Positions 11,197 through 24,054 are shown, counted from the first letter of the stretch. The stretch: 64,000 bases of DNA from Toxonevra muliebris (GCA_963691655.1 CAVNUY010000004.1:310001-374000); one strand, 5' to 3'. The notes: generated by a model from the letters alone, not told the origin. Made by a program: numbers and translations.

Positions 11197-12681
11197 AAAT
11201 GAGACATTACATCAACCGCCCTTAAAGCGAGCTGACGGCACATGGGCCAAAACTAATAAAGAAAAAGTTGATGTTCCAGCGTTGCACTTTGAAGAAATCT
11301 TCACTAAAAATACAGACATTAATAGCGTACCACAAATTAAATCTAACGAAATAAACCAGAATAAAATAGAGAAAACTAGCATAAAAGAAATTATTGGTTA
11401 CATAAACAAAATTGACTACAAGAAAGCACTTGGATATGACCTATTAAATGGGAAAATTTTAAAAGAACTTCCGAAAAATGCTATAATATACATAAGAAAC
11501 ATTTACAACAACAAGATTACAATAAAATATTTCCCTGAAGTATGGAAAGTAGCGCAAATTACACCAATACCTAAACCAGGCAGAAACGCAACAAAAATAT
11601 CATCATATAGGCCAATAAGCCTACTACCATCATTATCAAAAATCTTTGAAAAAATTATATACGATCGTATAGAGCCTATCCTAACTAACAACAAAACCAT
11701 ACCTAAACACCAATTTGGATTCCGTAAGCAACATTCTACAATTCAACAAATACATAGAGTAACTAATGAAATCTCACTGGACATGGAAAAGAAAAGATAT
11801 TGCGTAGGTGTGTTTCTTGACGTTGCCAAACCTTTTGACAAAGTATGGCATGCAGGCTTATTAGAAAAACTAAAATCAAAATTTCCACCTGACTTTTATG
11901 AACTTATCAAAAGCTATTTAACCAATCATTACCTCATTATTAAATACAACGACGAGTTTGTGTCCTAGGACCACTATTACACCTCGTATACACAAATGAC
12001 ATACCATTTCCTAATGACAACATGTCCAAGATCGCTACATTTGCTGACGACACAATCTTATTAAACTCTCACTCTTGCTTGGCAACAGCAATAGCCCAAC
12101 TACAAAAAATATTAGACAATGTAATGAAATGGTTTTATGACTGGGGCATACAAATTAACGACGAAAAACTCAACAAGTAATATTTACTACAAAAAATAAA
12201 TATACTCCACTACCCCTGAAAATAAACAACAAAAAACATTCAAATTGACAAAGTTGCTAAGTACTTAGGTATGTACTTAGACAACAAACTCACTTGAAAA
12301 CATCATATTCAACAAAAAAGAAACCAAATAAAACGAAAATTTGGACAACTTTACTGGCTCCTACGAGATCCAAGGCTACGACTACACAACAAACTATTAA
12401 TATACAAAACTGTTATTAAACCAATTTGGACATATGGTATCCAACTCTGGGGTACAGCGAAAAAAACGAACATACAATTAATGCAAAGACAGCAGTCAAA
12501 AATTCTACGAACAATAGCTAGCGCAGAATGGTTCATAAGAAATGATGATCTCCATCACGATTTAAATATTCCAACAGTCAACGATGAAATAACAGACGCA
12601 AGTAGAAGACACCTAACCAAGATACTCCAACACACAAACAACGAAGTCAACCAATTACCAACCCTAGAAGCCACTTGTTAA
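11174..12681 (+). pseudogene. Jockey ORF2 reverse transcriptase, frameshifted with deletion
   Basis: The first frame (to 11968) carries SSYRPISLLPSLSKIFEKII, HQFGFRKQHST and a variant catalytic motif A (FLDVAKPFDKVWH, where AFD is usual). At 11955-11975 the usual GVPQGS segment is missing. The sequence jumps to VLGPLLHLVYTNDI in a new frame, followed by an intact FADD box (about 12048-12059). Further frames run on to an in-frame end at 12681, whose piece resembles the ORF2 C terminus. Missing motif plus frame changes mean no active polymerase. Confidence 0.8.
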
Positions 12682-12862
12682 ACTTTATTATTATTAAACC
12701 ATCCATTATTATAACAATTAATTAGATTACTTTATGCTAATCACGGACTTGATTGACAGTGGTCTCCAACTCCAAATTTAACCAAAGATCATCTTAAAAG
12801 AAATGTACTAAATGTCTATTAGACAGATGTATGAAATTGGTAATAATAAAAAAAAAAAAAAA

Positions 12863-13306
12863 GTTACAATCAAAGAAAACGTGTAATTAATTTTTTTTAT
12901 TAGTTATTACAATACTTTAAAATTAAAAAGTTTTTAAGGTTAAGACAACAAAATCCTTAATTATACAAAAATAAAAACTAAAATAACTTTTTTATTTACC
13001 TATTTATTTATCGTTTTATATTATTTTATTTTTTTTGAGTTGCCTTCTTCCAGGCTCGAACCTGTGGCTGAAGATCCACATCATGACTGTCGAACAACGC
13101 GCTTACCAACTGAGCCATACAAGTAAATTTACTATTACCGAATTTTGTTTCTTTTACTCTTACAATGTTCCCAGCATTATTACTGTTTTTTAACTCTTTG
13201 AGCCACACTATTTTAAAGAAAATAAAGACACTAGTAGTACGGAATTTTTTTGGTTTATAGCATTGACAACTTAATGAGAAACTGTAAATAAAATATTAAA
13301 CTATAT
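12863..13306 (-). repeat. Repeat with tRNA-like core, copy 2
   Basis: Second copy of the 6381-6722 repeat. On the minus strand near 13045-13115 it has TGGCTCAGTTGGTAAGCGCG (a very good A-box), an identical linker GACAGTCATGATGTGGATC, and CAGGTTCGAGCCTGG (B-box in a paired T-arm). The acceptor ends do not pair. It directly follows the Jockey A-tail. Confidence 0.6.
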
Positions 13307-15640
13307 GACTATAAGTAATTTTAACTTTTCGAGGTGGGTTAAAATATATTACACTATGCATAAAAAAATATGCAAAAGTTGGGACAGTTTTTACCCTACC
13401 TACCGTAAAGCGTTAACTAGGCAAGAGAGAGTAAGATATACAAATTTGAAATACTCAATCAGGCCGTATTTGTTTATCATTATTTCTAAAAATTGACCGT
13501 GTAAAATGTTGAAGTTGTGTTAGTGAAAGCCAAAACCTTGTTACTATATTCAGTATTCAGTGAACATATTTGAAATCAAATCTCTAATTCTGGGTTACGA
13601 CTTCAAATATTAGTTAGCAGCTTCTATAGCATATTGAAATACTACGAACTATCACTAAGATCACTGTTGTTGTGATAACTACATATGTTAATTTAGCCTG
13701 ATATACTTTACTTGAAATAAACTAGACATAAACAAAGTAGTCAAGACTTTGAAAATTATTAACACTTATATTTAATTTTCATAGTCTACTAAAAATATAA
13801 TAAAGAAGAAAGTTTCCGATGAGTCCACAGTACGAAAAAAGTTTGGTGGAAAATCTATTTTCATTTAGAATGATGAAGTCACCGACAAAGCTGGACGTCA
13901 TGTAACCATGTCAATGTTGGCCCATTGGTATATTTTGCCTGTAGAAATTCTGGAAAGGTAAACGCATCTGCAACTTTGGCGGCTCCATTCTTCTTGGTTT
14001 GCTTTTGTAACTGTGCGACTTCGTTAGCCTTGCTTCCTCTAACTCCATTTTTTTGCTTTAAAAATTTCAATTTTTATGTAAGTAAGCTTTTTAACTCATA
14101 AAGTCCTAATGATGCGTATATGCACAACGAAGGAGTATATTTTAATGCAAATAAAAAAAGCTACCGGAATACGTAATCGCTATCATAGTTATTCTAACGC
14201 GAAGAGAGAAACTTAAAAAAAATTAAAAATTCGATAATACCATTTGCTGTTTGAATTTGTGACAATAAAGACGTATGATTAAAGATTTGTTGGTTTTAAT
14301 CGGTTTGCTCTTGGACTTAACGGGTTAAGGGCTTTAACTATACAAACTAAGATTTTCTTTAAATAAGTTCCAAGTACTTAAAACAAAAATTCCTATATTT
14401 CTACAGATGTAAAACTTTGTTTTAAAGAGCATTTGAATACATTTTTTTTTAATAAAATAAAAAAATTTAAATTTCCAATTTTTTTGTACTTTTTTCAGCT
14501 TTATGCTGTCTTTTGTTGAGTGTTTTTAGTTTGGCACCAAAATTTTTCGGACCTATCATTTATTGCTCTTCAATCAGAGAAAATTTCACACTGATAACGT
14601 GACAGATTTTTTGTGTAACGTGACAGATCGTGCATAAAAGTCCATAAAATTGCGATAAATGTATTTGTTCAAACAACCTTCATGATAATCTCTTAATTTA
14701 TCTCTAAACTTCAACTCCTAATTGTTTCGACTTATGGAACAAATTTTTCAAAATATGTTGAAAAGCGTCTGAATCTACTGCAAAAATTGTGTAACGTGAT
14801 AGACACATTAAAACGCCAAACGTTTCACTTTCCACCACAATATGCGTTACGTTAATTTAACGTTATGTCTGGTTTTGACTACGTCAAATTCAATTAAATT
14901 AAGCTGGCAAATCTCATATAGGAAATTCTCACCTTCTCTCTCTTCGACAGGGAATATGACGTGAAAACCATGCATTACGCCGATTATTTACTTTTACACA
15001 TATTTAAGACGCCTATAAAAGTTTCAATTTGAAAACTTTATCAGAAGATAGAAAACCTCACGTGAAAATTATCTCTATATCCTAAACCCTATTAAGAGAT
15101 TGCTAAGATGTCGCCGTTGAGAATATTAATTATATCTCATTGTCATAAAGTGACAGACAACAGAATCAACTTAACACATAGGAGTATGTAGAACAATGTA
15201 ATTTTATATTACTTTATAATTTCTCATTATTTTTCCATTTTTAAATTAAGTTAACATAATAAAGTAAATTAAGTGGAAGGAGAATTTCTGTGCTAAACTG
15301 GTGAGTAGCGTTTACATCATGCGTAAAATAACATTAAAATAGATTATACGAAGACAACGAGAATTTTTGGTTATTTTTTTATATGAAAAATTCTTTAATT
15401 CAATTTCAAAAGTTATTTGCATTTAAATTGGTGCTTTGGGGTTACACACGTACCTACATTATAAAAGTTTAGTGTTAATATTATATAGTATATAACAACT
15501 TCAGGTAACTAATAGATACATACAGTCAAAATAAGAGTAGTGACATAAGAAAAAATGTTCATATCACGCAAACAATATTTATACAATGTTTAGATATGAA
15601 AAATAGCTTGAAGGTTCTAGTATCAATAATATATTACAAT
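13307..15640. other. No recognisable gene
   Basis: AT-rich DNA. A less AT-rich patch at 13885-14070 encodes a 63-residue minus-strand frame of no known family. The word GTAACGTGACAGA or close variants recurs at about 14597, 14616, 14790 and 15150. No termini or coding motifs were found. Confidence 0.5.
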
Positions 15641-17205
15641 ATTTTTCTTTTTAAAAACGATAAATGGTATTGGAGAACGGGGTGATCTGGGGTGCGATTC
15701 TGTAACTCGTAGTATTAAATAAACGAGTATATTTTGACAAAAAACAACTCTGCAACGAGCTGAATGTAACCGAGCACGGGAGAAAATGTTTTGTGTTCGT
15801 TGAACACCGAGCATTAATATAACCAGGCGCTTAGGGTGTGGTTATATTGGGCGTATGCTCGGCGAACACGATGAAATTGTTGTTGCACTGAACACAAAGA
15901 GAGAATGGTTGCATTCAGAAGACACACCGGAGGCTCAACATGTTGATATTAAATTCGCTTCTGCTACGTATGTACATTTTGTGTATTCTCAATGGCATGA
16001 TGGATCATTTGCCATATTTTTGAGAAACAGCTGTTTTATTTTTTTAAAAACAAAAAAGCGAAAAAATTTTAATTTTATCAAAGACAAAAATAATGAAAGA
16101 CATCTATTATTAAATACACTCGCCAATTGTATATTGAATTAAAACTGTATCTTCAGCACATCATGTATATTTTCTTATATAAATTTTTTTAACTATAAGC
16201 CAGAAACCTGCGCCGTGAGGCTTACAGTCAACTTCGCGCCGCCGCTTTGTTTTTACTTGCTATCGGCCGTAATTTATCGGCTAAGCCGTATTCACTGCAT
16301 AAATGAACGACAAACTTCATAATATGAATTGAATAACATCAAACAGATAAATTTGCTTATAATAGGATTGTTTAAAATATTATATTCGAATATTTTTATA
16401 TCAGCCGCCGAAATAAAAGAAAATATCGGCTACCAGCCACCGCCTAAAAATCGCCAAACCGCCGATAAATAAAAATAGACGGCGCAGATCTTTTGAGACA
16501 ACATGTTGGCCCGAAAGAGCAGAAATATAATATGATGGAAAAAATGGCGTCGAAATGCCAACAGCTCCACGGAGCGGAAATTCACAACAACCCATTCAGA
16601 AGACACACACGCCACAGTTGCGCAACAGCTGTACCTTCAGAATGAACCCAATCTTTACTCACTCTCACACCGAACACGATATGCTCTGTGTATTGTACAC
16701 CGACCACGCCGAGTATTCAGGGTGGCAATGAGTTTTTTTACAAATCAATATCATTATATATAAAATAGTATTAAATAAACAAGTATATTTTGAAAAAAAA
16801 AAAACAACTCTGCAACGAGCTGATTGTAACCACCTCGACCGAGCACGGGAGAAAATGTTTTGTGTTCGTCGAACACCGAGCACCAATATAACCAGGCACT
16901 TAGCAATCCAAAAATTGTAGCAAAACCTTTTCTCCCGTGCTCGGTCGATGTGGTTATATTCAGCTCGTTGCAAAGTAGCTCTTTGTCAAAATATACTCGG
17001 TTGTTTAATACTATTTTGTTTGTAATGATACTGTTTTGTAAAATAACTCATTGCCACCCTGAATACTCGGCGTGCTCGGTGTACAATACACCGAGCATAT
17101 CGTGTTCGGTGTGAGAGTGAGTGAAGACTCTCTGTTCGTGTTCGGTGCAACAACAATTTCATGGCGTTCGCCGAGCATAATCCCAATATAACCACAGCTT
17201 AAATG
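15640..17205. repeat. Cluster of broken MITE copies (GTGGTTATATTGGG family)
   Basis: Repeated words include CGAACACCGAGCA, AATATAACCA, CTCTGCAACGAGCTGA, GTATTAAATAAAC and TTTCATGGCGTTCGCCGAGC. They appear in both orientations at 15700-15860, 16660-16900 and 16900-17203. The right edge, GCCGAGCATAATCCCAATATAACCACAGCTT, mirrors the left edge of the complete copy at 21098-21398. The patch at 16200-16650 is relatively GC-rich and unassigned. No transposase is present. Confidence 0.6.
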
Positions 17206-17224
17206 AAGTTAACGACAATATTAA

Positions 17225-17873
17225 CGATACTGCGATTCTGTAATAAGGGCACTTAATTTTTAAGTGTACGACATAATCAGAAGGGGAATTAAAAACGTGG
17301 TAAATCAGGAAAATTTACGGTTAGTTCATGACCCTTTCCATTTGGATGATGAGGAGTTTAAAATTTTTTTACCGCATTACTCTCGACCTTGTAGTACTTA
17401 AAGTGGTCGAAGCATCCATGGGATAACAGACGCAATCAACAAAAATATGATCCGGGAGTATGTTCGTATCCTCATGACTCCAGTAGAGCGACATGCTGCC
17501 AAAGCTAAATGTATACCAACGCGCAGTCTTTTCGACTGCTATTCGGGACCATACGTTTACCAAGAAGCATATGTAAATCGCCATGGATATAACTCTTTTT
17601 ATGTTTTTAATCTTAATTTATATATTTTTAGGTGTAACCCTACGTTAAAAATTTTAAACTAATGAATAAAAAAAAAACCAATAATAGAAATGTCATTTGC
17701 CGACGATGCCGCTTTTTTCACTTTTCTTAGCGATAATTGTAGCTAAGAATTTTTAGCGAAAATTGTTTCTAACACAGAGTTACAGAATCAGTACATCGTT
17801 AGTGCAAGCGATAAAATCGCAAATTGCGATAGTGATTGTCGGTCGCTAAGAAAGTTACAGAATCGCACCCCTG
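17225..17873. mobile_element. Short inverted-repeat element (GCGATTCTGTAA ends)
   Basis: The left edge has TGCGATTCTGTAAT and the right edge the reverse complement of GGGTGCGATTCTGTAACT. The same word (GGGGTGCGATTCTGCAACTC) starts again at 17896 and appears at 15690. The interior contains the palindrome-like GCGATAATTGTAGCTAAG/TTTAGCG words. No long coding frame and no clear target duplication. Confidence 0.4.
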
Positions 17874-17894
17874 GCAAGGTGTAAGAAAAGAGAT

Positions 17895-18650
17895 CAGGGG
17901 TGCGATTCTGCAACTCGTTGGCGACAATTTTCGGATCCCTAAGATTTTGCTGGGCGAACACCATGAAATTGTTGTTACACCGAACACAAAGTGAGAATCT
18001 TTATTCACTCTCTTAGTGGCTGTTCAGACAGGAGCAAGCATGAAAAGCCTGGGCAGGCGTGTCGTCTTCACATGAGTGCAACCATGACGAACTTTTTCTA
18101 ATCAAAAAGGAACGATGGAATTGGAATTTTGTCACTTTTTCTTGTGCTCATTAAGATAGGATCTTTTGTTCGCAAAAAATGCAAAAGAAATGTCAATTAT
18201 TAATTATTAAATAAAAAATAAAAGCAACAATCTCTTAAGAAATTAAAATAAGTTTATAAAAAAATAGCAAGAAAATGAAGACTGTGTGTGCCCTAGATGC
18301 GCATTGTTTGTTTGTGTTCATGTTGCCTATTCAACTTAAAAAAAATTATGAGGGAAAGTGGCAAAATCGGAACAATATGAACATGGAACTTTCATCAATG
18401 CGCCGATTTTTATTTTATTTTTGGATTTTCGGTACAACTCTGCTATCTCTTTCTCTCTACCTATTTCTTCTACCTTTCTCTTTCAGACATGATTCATGCC
18501 TGCACTCGTCTGAATATCCACTTAACGAACATGATATGCTGGGTGAAATGATCACCGAGCATATCATGTTCATTCACCGAGTGTATATAGAGACGGGCAA
18601 ATCAGACGGCCGTTTCGAAATCCACTACGATTCCTTATCAGTGCCTAAGT
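17895..18650 (+). mobile_element. MITE of the CGAACACCATGAAATTG family, interrupted
   Basis: 17940-18012 and 18525-18600 together match the complete MITE at 21098-21398 (GGCGAACACCATGAAATTG, then AACGAACATGATATGCTGGG). The join lies exactly at the two edges of the Harbinger-like insertion, so that insertion split this copy. Confidence 0.55.
18016..18521. mobile_element. PIF/Harbinger-like non-autonomous element
   Basis: The ends are GTGGCTGTTCAGAC and GTCTGAATATCCAC (inverted, two mismatches), with further similarity inward. They are flanked by TTA at 18013-18015 and 18522-18524. A 3-bp TWA duplication is the PIF/Harbinger habit. It sits inside the neighbouring MITE. The 506-bp interior has an open frame (from 18275) with a hydrophobic stretch but no DDE motif. 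Confidence 0.5.
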
Positions 18651-18952
18651 GATAGTTTATAATCTTGCAATATCCCATATAAGCTACTAATATTTAAAAT
18701 CGTAACCCAGAATTGAAAGATTTATCAGCGATAGGAGAACAACTTAGAGGAAAACAAATAGAAATCGTTGACACCATATTTCTTGTAGTTATAGCGCTTG
18801 AGCGGCTCCACCATACTTCGAATGTATTGCCAAAATTCGGTATTTATGGTCACAAATCTGCAAATAGGCCATTCGAGCACATTCGATTTACACTATTGGT
18901 TTGAAAATCGTGCCTATATCCTTGAAAATGATGACGCCAATATTCTACTAGA
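18651..18952. other. No gene seen
   Basis: Short unique-looking stretch with two small overlapping frames and no motif. Confidence 0.5.
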
Positions 18953-20899
18953 ATCATTCCATATGAAATCGTCTGAAAAATAAAAATTTCGTTGTTGCTC
19001 TATTTCAGATCTTGCTCAAACTTTGCAAGAATCTTCTTTAGGGTTCCAAAGAAGGAAATCCGAAGTTATAAATTTTTGTCATGCTCCACTTCGCGACAGC
19101 GTGAATTAAAAAATTGAAAAAGTGTAATTTTAATGCTTCCCTTTTTTAACTGTAAAATTGGTTTGGTTAAAGATATCTTCACGTTTGAGATGGCATTCTA
19201 AAGCAAAACAGAATAAGTTTTTGCAAATTTAATTTAAATCCACATATTTAATACCCACGATTAATGACACCAGGCTGAAAATATGTATATTTTTCTGACT
19301 TTTCGGGGTTTTTAGCTGACTCTAGTATCCATACGGTTGAATGTAAGCAGTTAATGTTTCTCAGCCATCAAGGGCACATCTTTCAAAAGAAAATAAATCT
19401 ACGATTGGCTGGTTCTGCCTGCTCCTATGAAAAATAACGGTACTTGAAGTTCATGAATTTCAAAAACTTACCTACTTTGAGCTAAAACTGAAAATTATAT
19501 AGTATAAGCAAAAATATCAGTAATTTTTTTGTTTTTGAATCAACATTTTATTTGTATATATGTATACTTATATGTAGGATGCTCCCCACCTAACGGTATT
19601 CGAAAGTTTATTGCTCTTAAGGCAGCAATAGGTTTGCAAGGCTACAGTTTTTCATCTTTCTGGATAATCTTGGTAAAAATTTCGAATATCTTGAACAATT
19701 TTAATGATTTGTTACGTTTTCCGTTTGTATCGAAGGTGGGCGCGGCAATCAACCTATTTAATCCATTTAAACAATTTTTTCCCTTTCAACATAAAAATGA
19801 AAGTTGCCAAATATTGTTACTCTGGGGCCACTCTGTCTTCTTTTCTGCTCTCAGTAGGAAGCTGAACCACTGTGCGATATTGCCTTTGTTACAAAAATAG
19901 TAGGTATTGGCATATTACTGTTAGTAGTACTTTTTAATTACTAATTACGTTGTTCAGTTCATTTTTAGATTATTATACATATACATTCATTGACTTTGAG
20001 GGCTCGTATTATAAAAAAACCAACAGAATTATTTTTTAAATGTTTAATAAAAATGTGATACTCAGACATTTCAAAATGTAAAGTAATTCAGAAACGATAA
20101 AAAATATCACATCACATAAAAAAATATTTTTTTCCGCCGTTGAACTATTGTATACAGTTAGATGGGGAGCATTGAACATATATATGTGTATTTACACATA
20201 TATATAAATAAAATGTTGTTTCAAAAATAAAAAAATTGCTGATATTTTTGCTTACTTTAACCGGCTATACACGTGCAAAATGAAAATAACAAAACGAGCT
20301 TACAAGGTTTTGAAGTTTGGGTTAAGAACTAAATACTATATAATTTTCAGTTTCGCACTTCGTCCCAAACACGTCCATTTTATAGCTCAAAGTATGTAAG
20401 TTTTTGAAATTCATGAACTTCAAGTACCGTTATTTTTCATAGGAGCAGGCAGAACCAGCCAATCGTAGGTTTATTTTCTTTTGAAAGATGTGCCCTTGAT
20501 GGCTGAGAAACATTAACTGCTTACATTCAACCGTATGGATACTGGAGTCAGCTAAAAACCCCGAAAAGTCAGAAAAATATACATGTTTTCAGCCTGGTGT
20601 TATTAATCGTGGGTATTAAATATGTGGATTTAAATTAAATTTGCAAAAACTTATATCTTTTTGCTTTAGAATGCCATCTCAAACGTGAAGATATCTTTAA
20701 CCAAACCAATTTTACAGTTAAAAAAGGAAAGCATTAAAATTACACTTTTTCAAAGTTTTAATTCGAGCTGTCGCGAAGTGGAGCATGAGAAAAATTTATA
20801 ACTTCGGATTTCCATCTTTGGAATCCTAAAGAAGATTCTCACAAAGTTTGAGCAAGATCCGAGGTGACCTGGCTTTGCCGATTAGACGATTTCATATGG
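18953..20899. mobile_element. Foldback-like element, copy 2 (both arms)
   Basis: The left arm (18956-19610) and right arm (20140-20899) are long inverted repeats of about 600-750 bp, ending in TTCCATATGAAATCGTCT. Shared arm words include GATCTTGCTCAAACTTTG, CACTTCGCGACAGC and GGAGCAGGCAGAACCAGCCA. The outermost part of the left arm has diverged at 18975-19010. The spacer 19610-20140 has a 123-codon frame without recognised motifs. It is the reference copy for the truncated, invaded copy at 6735. Confidence 0.75.
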
Positions 20900-21097
20900 A
20901 AGAAGTACATATACCTGTAGTTAGCGTTCATTTATTATGACCAATCACCCAAATTTAAGAAATCGTAAATTGCCTAAATGAGACGGAAATTTTCCTAAAA
21001 ATTTTTGTTTTTTTGAGCGATTCTTTTAACTTTTGGACTATTGCTCGCATAGCCTATTTTCAGCAATTTCGCCACCCAGACATTGAGATTTTCAGTA
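20900..21097. other. Spacer between foldback and MITE
   Basis: No motif seen. Confidence 0.4.
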
Positions 21098-21398
21098 AGG
21101 CTGTGGTTATGTTCAGATTTTGCTCGGCGAACACCATGAAATTGTTGTTGCACCAAACACAAAGTGAGAATCTTTACTCACTCTCTCAACGAACACGGTA
21201 TGCTGGGTGAAAAAAACACCGAGCACGCCGAGCATTTAGGGTGGCAATGAGTTATTTTACAAAACGGTATCATTATATACAAAATAGTATTAAAGAAAGG
21301 TGTGTATTTCGACCAAACGCAACTATGCAACGAACTCAATGTAACCACTAAAATGTTATGAGTTGGCCAAACAGCCAGCACCAACATAACCACAGCCT
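21098..21398. mobile_element. Complete MITE copy, about 300 bp
   Basis: Ends AGGCTGTGGTTATGTT and AACATAACCACAGCCT are perfect 16-bp inverted repeats. The interior holds the family words GGCGAACACCATGAAATTG, CTCACTCTCTCAACGAACAC and GGGTGGCAATGAGTTATTTT. No coding capacity. The target duplication is not evident from the flanks (GTA/AAA). Confidence 0.75.
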
Positions 21399-22499
21399 AA
21401 ACAAAAGCTTGGGATCGAGAATAACTCCCCAGTATTTGACCCTTTTGGAGGATAATAAGAGTTTGTGTTCAAGAGGATAGGTTGTGGTAGCTTCGTTCTT
21501 GTTATGACAGCCAGGAAGTAAAACTGACGGCACTCTTTTTCACCTCAAAATCCAGAGGGAAATTAAACTGGAATGTTATCGCCTTTCCTCCTTTGTCATC
21601 TATAGCTATTGCAGCTCTACCCCTCTTTCACCTATTTTCACGCTTTCTTTTCTTTCATGCTTTGTAATTTTCATATTTCTTCTCGGGAAACCTAGGTTCG
21701 ATAGGGTCAGCAATCGAACCTGTCCATGACCGTGACCACGACAGATCATTTGTGGCTTGTATCGGCAAAATTTCTTGGCGAGTGTTTGGAGAGGCGAGTA
21801 GCTCGGCGTGTTTGAGAGTTCGTCCCTACTGTGCTTCGCAAATACCTAGCTTCGTCCAAGAAATCTGCATAAAGATAACTCTGTGGCTACTAAATATGTT
21901 TCCAACGAACCATCCCTTCTCTGTCTATCTACTCCATCAGACAAGTCAGATATGTCATCTCCTTATGCAACTGGTCGTAACCCACTGGCTATGAACCATA
22001 CAATAGGTACGGTATGCATAATACCATGGGTTACTAGGGTTTAATTAAGAAGGGGATCTCACTTCACCTGAATTAACTTGCACAGCTACGGCAAACCACC
22101 AATTCTACCAGCCATCACCACTAATAGCTAACCCCAGTTTATTCTAAGACTGTCAGTAAGGCCAAAATAAGAACAAAAAGCATTTGGTAAATAGGACCAA
22201 GCGATAAAAAAAAGTACGTGGTCATAATGGTTACAGTCATGTTACCCGATACTGAGTGATATATGCTCCTCCAAAGGATATTCCAACTGGATAACAACCT
22301 TCAAAGTAGAGATGAGCGCTTGAAAATAAAGTAAAAAAAAAATGAAAGAGATAGAGTAGAACCGTCAAAAGTATTGCAGCAACATCAGCGACCGTGCAAT
22401 TTTGTCTACCCCGCAAAACTTCTTATCTCCTTCACTTACAAACTAGAGTTGCGTGCAATTGATTGCATGAAGAATTGCAGCGTGGAACAGGGGTTTTAT
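21399..22499. other. No recognisable gene
   Basis: Mixed-composition DNA. 21690-21990 is the least AT-rich part and includes CCTAGGTTCGATAGGGTCAG and an 80-codon frame without family resemblance. It may be an old element remnant. Confidence 0.45.
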
Positions 22500-22504
22500 A
22501 TAAA

Positions 22505-22890
22505 TAAAATGGATGAGTGCAAGGCACGCAAGATATTTGATGTGTAAACAGTTAAACCAACTGAATGCCATATACATAAGCTCACATATGTATAGCCATT
22601 TATTTATTTATCCATTTATCTATATGCCTAAGTAAATAATTTAAATTAAAAGAATCCTTTTATAAACTTAAAAATTTATTAGATATTATTATCTTTTATA
22701 TATATGTAGTAGCCCAATTCACTATAAATTGCAAATGGTCTTGCATCGTTGCAAATGCAAATATTTGTTCCATATCGCATGTATTTGTTGTTGTGATAGC
22801 AGAAATATTTTGCATTTGCACCAAATCGTAAATAGGGCTGATATGTTGTAGTTGAATCATATTTCTTTTACTCAATGCATCGGGCACGAT
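22505..22890 (+). repeat. Module W, copy 1
   Basis: Shares GTGCAAGGCACGCAAGATA, AGCCCAATTCACTATAAATT and AATAGGGCTGATATGTTG with three later copies. It is more diverged than they are from each other. Confidence 0.7.
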
Positions 22891-22894
22891 ATGC

Positions 22895-23345
22895 TCGCAT
22901 AAACGCTACCAAACGCTATACAAAGTAAACTATACCAAAGAGTATAGAATGCAAAGAGGTCGCAATTCACTCTTTTCCAATCTGGAAAGTAAAAAGCTAG
23001 AAACCATTTATGAGGTGCCATACCGAGCATGCGAACGCAACGGTTGGCAACCGGTCCACCGGACAAAAAGGTATGAATGGACGGGTTGAAGGTGTTTGAT
23101 AGAACAATTATTTTACATTTCTTTTGGCAAATAACATTCAACATTTGCAGTATTTTATATATTCTTTATATACAAATATGTACGTAAACGTTTTGTTTTG
23201 TTTTTATGTATTTTGATTGATTTCTTTTTTGTTATGCACATGCGTGTAGATACTTTTGAATATATTTTTCTGCTTTGATTTTATGAAATTACAAAAAATT
23301 ATTATTATCTTTGCGTATTATTACATTAGAGAAAAAAGGCAATCC
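22895..23345 (+). repeat. Terminal module E, copy 1 (left edge of complex)
   Basis: Contains AAAGCTAGAAACCATTTATG, GCAACGGTTGGCAACCGGTC and GACAAAAAGGTATGAAT, then an AT-rich tail ending near GCGTATTATTACAT. The reverse complement of nearly the whole module ends the complex at 48650, including the outer GACCTCTTTG/CAAAGAGGTCGCAATTC word. Confidence 0.75.
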
Positions 23346-24054
23346 AAAAACGCGCAGAGATTTTAATTTAAAATTTTTTGTTTGAAAATTTTAAATTTCA
23401 TACTTGTTTTTTAATTTTGCTTTCTTTGTTTACAATTGCAATTTCTTTGTTTACATTATTTTTCAAATATAAAATAACTACACTCATGTAGTTTCTCACA
23501 TGGCATCTCATATTTTTAACATGAGATGTTAAATGTTAAATGCTTTGACCCATACGATTTCACATTGCATCTCATATTTTTAACATGATTTATTCTTATC
23601 AAAATGTTAATTTTTCTTATCACTGTTAAATCTATCGACGTCTCTGCAAATCATATGAGGTGCATGTTAAAATTTCTCAAAATATTAATTTATTTATTCG
23701 GGTAAACAACAAAAACACAAAACTCTTCTTCTTATTTTAACATGAGGTGCAAGTATGAAAGAAATATATATGAAAATCTACATTTTATATGAGGTGCAAT
23801 GTTAATTTTTTTCACAAAATGTTTATTTTGAAATTGCTGTAATGGCTTATCTTCGTCAATTGTCGCAAAAACAACAAAACCACACGCTTCTTCTTCTTTG
23901 CTTCGGTTTTCTGCTACAATCTGATTTTAACATGAGGTGGCAGTGTTAATTCTTTTGTATATGTTAAATTTCATATATCGCTGCTACGATAACATGTAAA
24001 CAAACAATTTTTGTATTCATTTTACATACATACATATAAATTCTACAAACATAC

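Larger units (their letters stand above)
9000..12862 (+). mobile_element. Jockey-group non-LTR retrotransposon (decayed)
   Basis: The order is gag-like ORF1, apurinic-type endonuclease, reverse transcriptase, and an A-rich tail at 12843-12862. ORF1 has zinc knuckles and overlaps ORF2 by the ATGTATAA arrangement typical of this group. Length (about 3.85 kb) suggests a near full-length copy. Both ORFs are broken by several frameshifts and one in-ORF deletion. AGTAACAA at about 8997 and AGTTACAA at 12861 may be a decayed target duplication, but GTTACAAT also belongs to the flanking repeat. Confidence 0.85.

Noticed and set aside
13885..14070. Small minus-strand protein
   Set aside because: 63 codons, no family resemblance, no supporting signals.
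16200..16650. Host exon in the GC-richer patch
   Set aside because: Open frames are short on both strands with no splice sites framing them; it is embedded among MITE fragments.
19529..19900. Foldback element transposase
   Set aside because: The 123-codon frame has no DDE or THAP-like motif and partly lies in the inverted arm.
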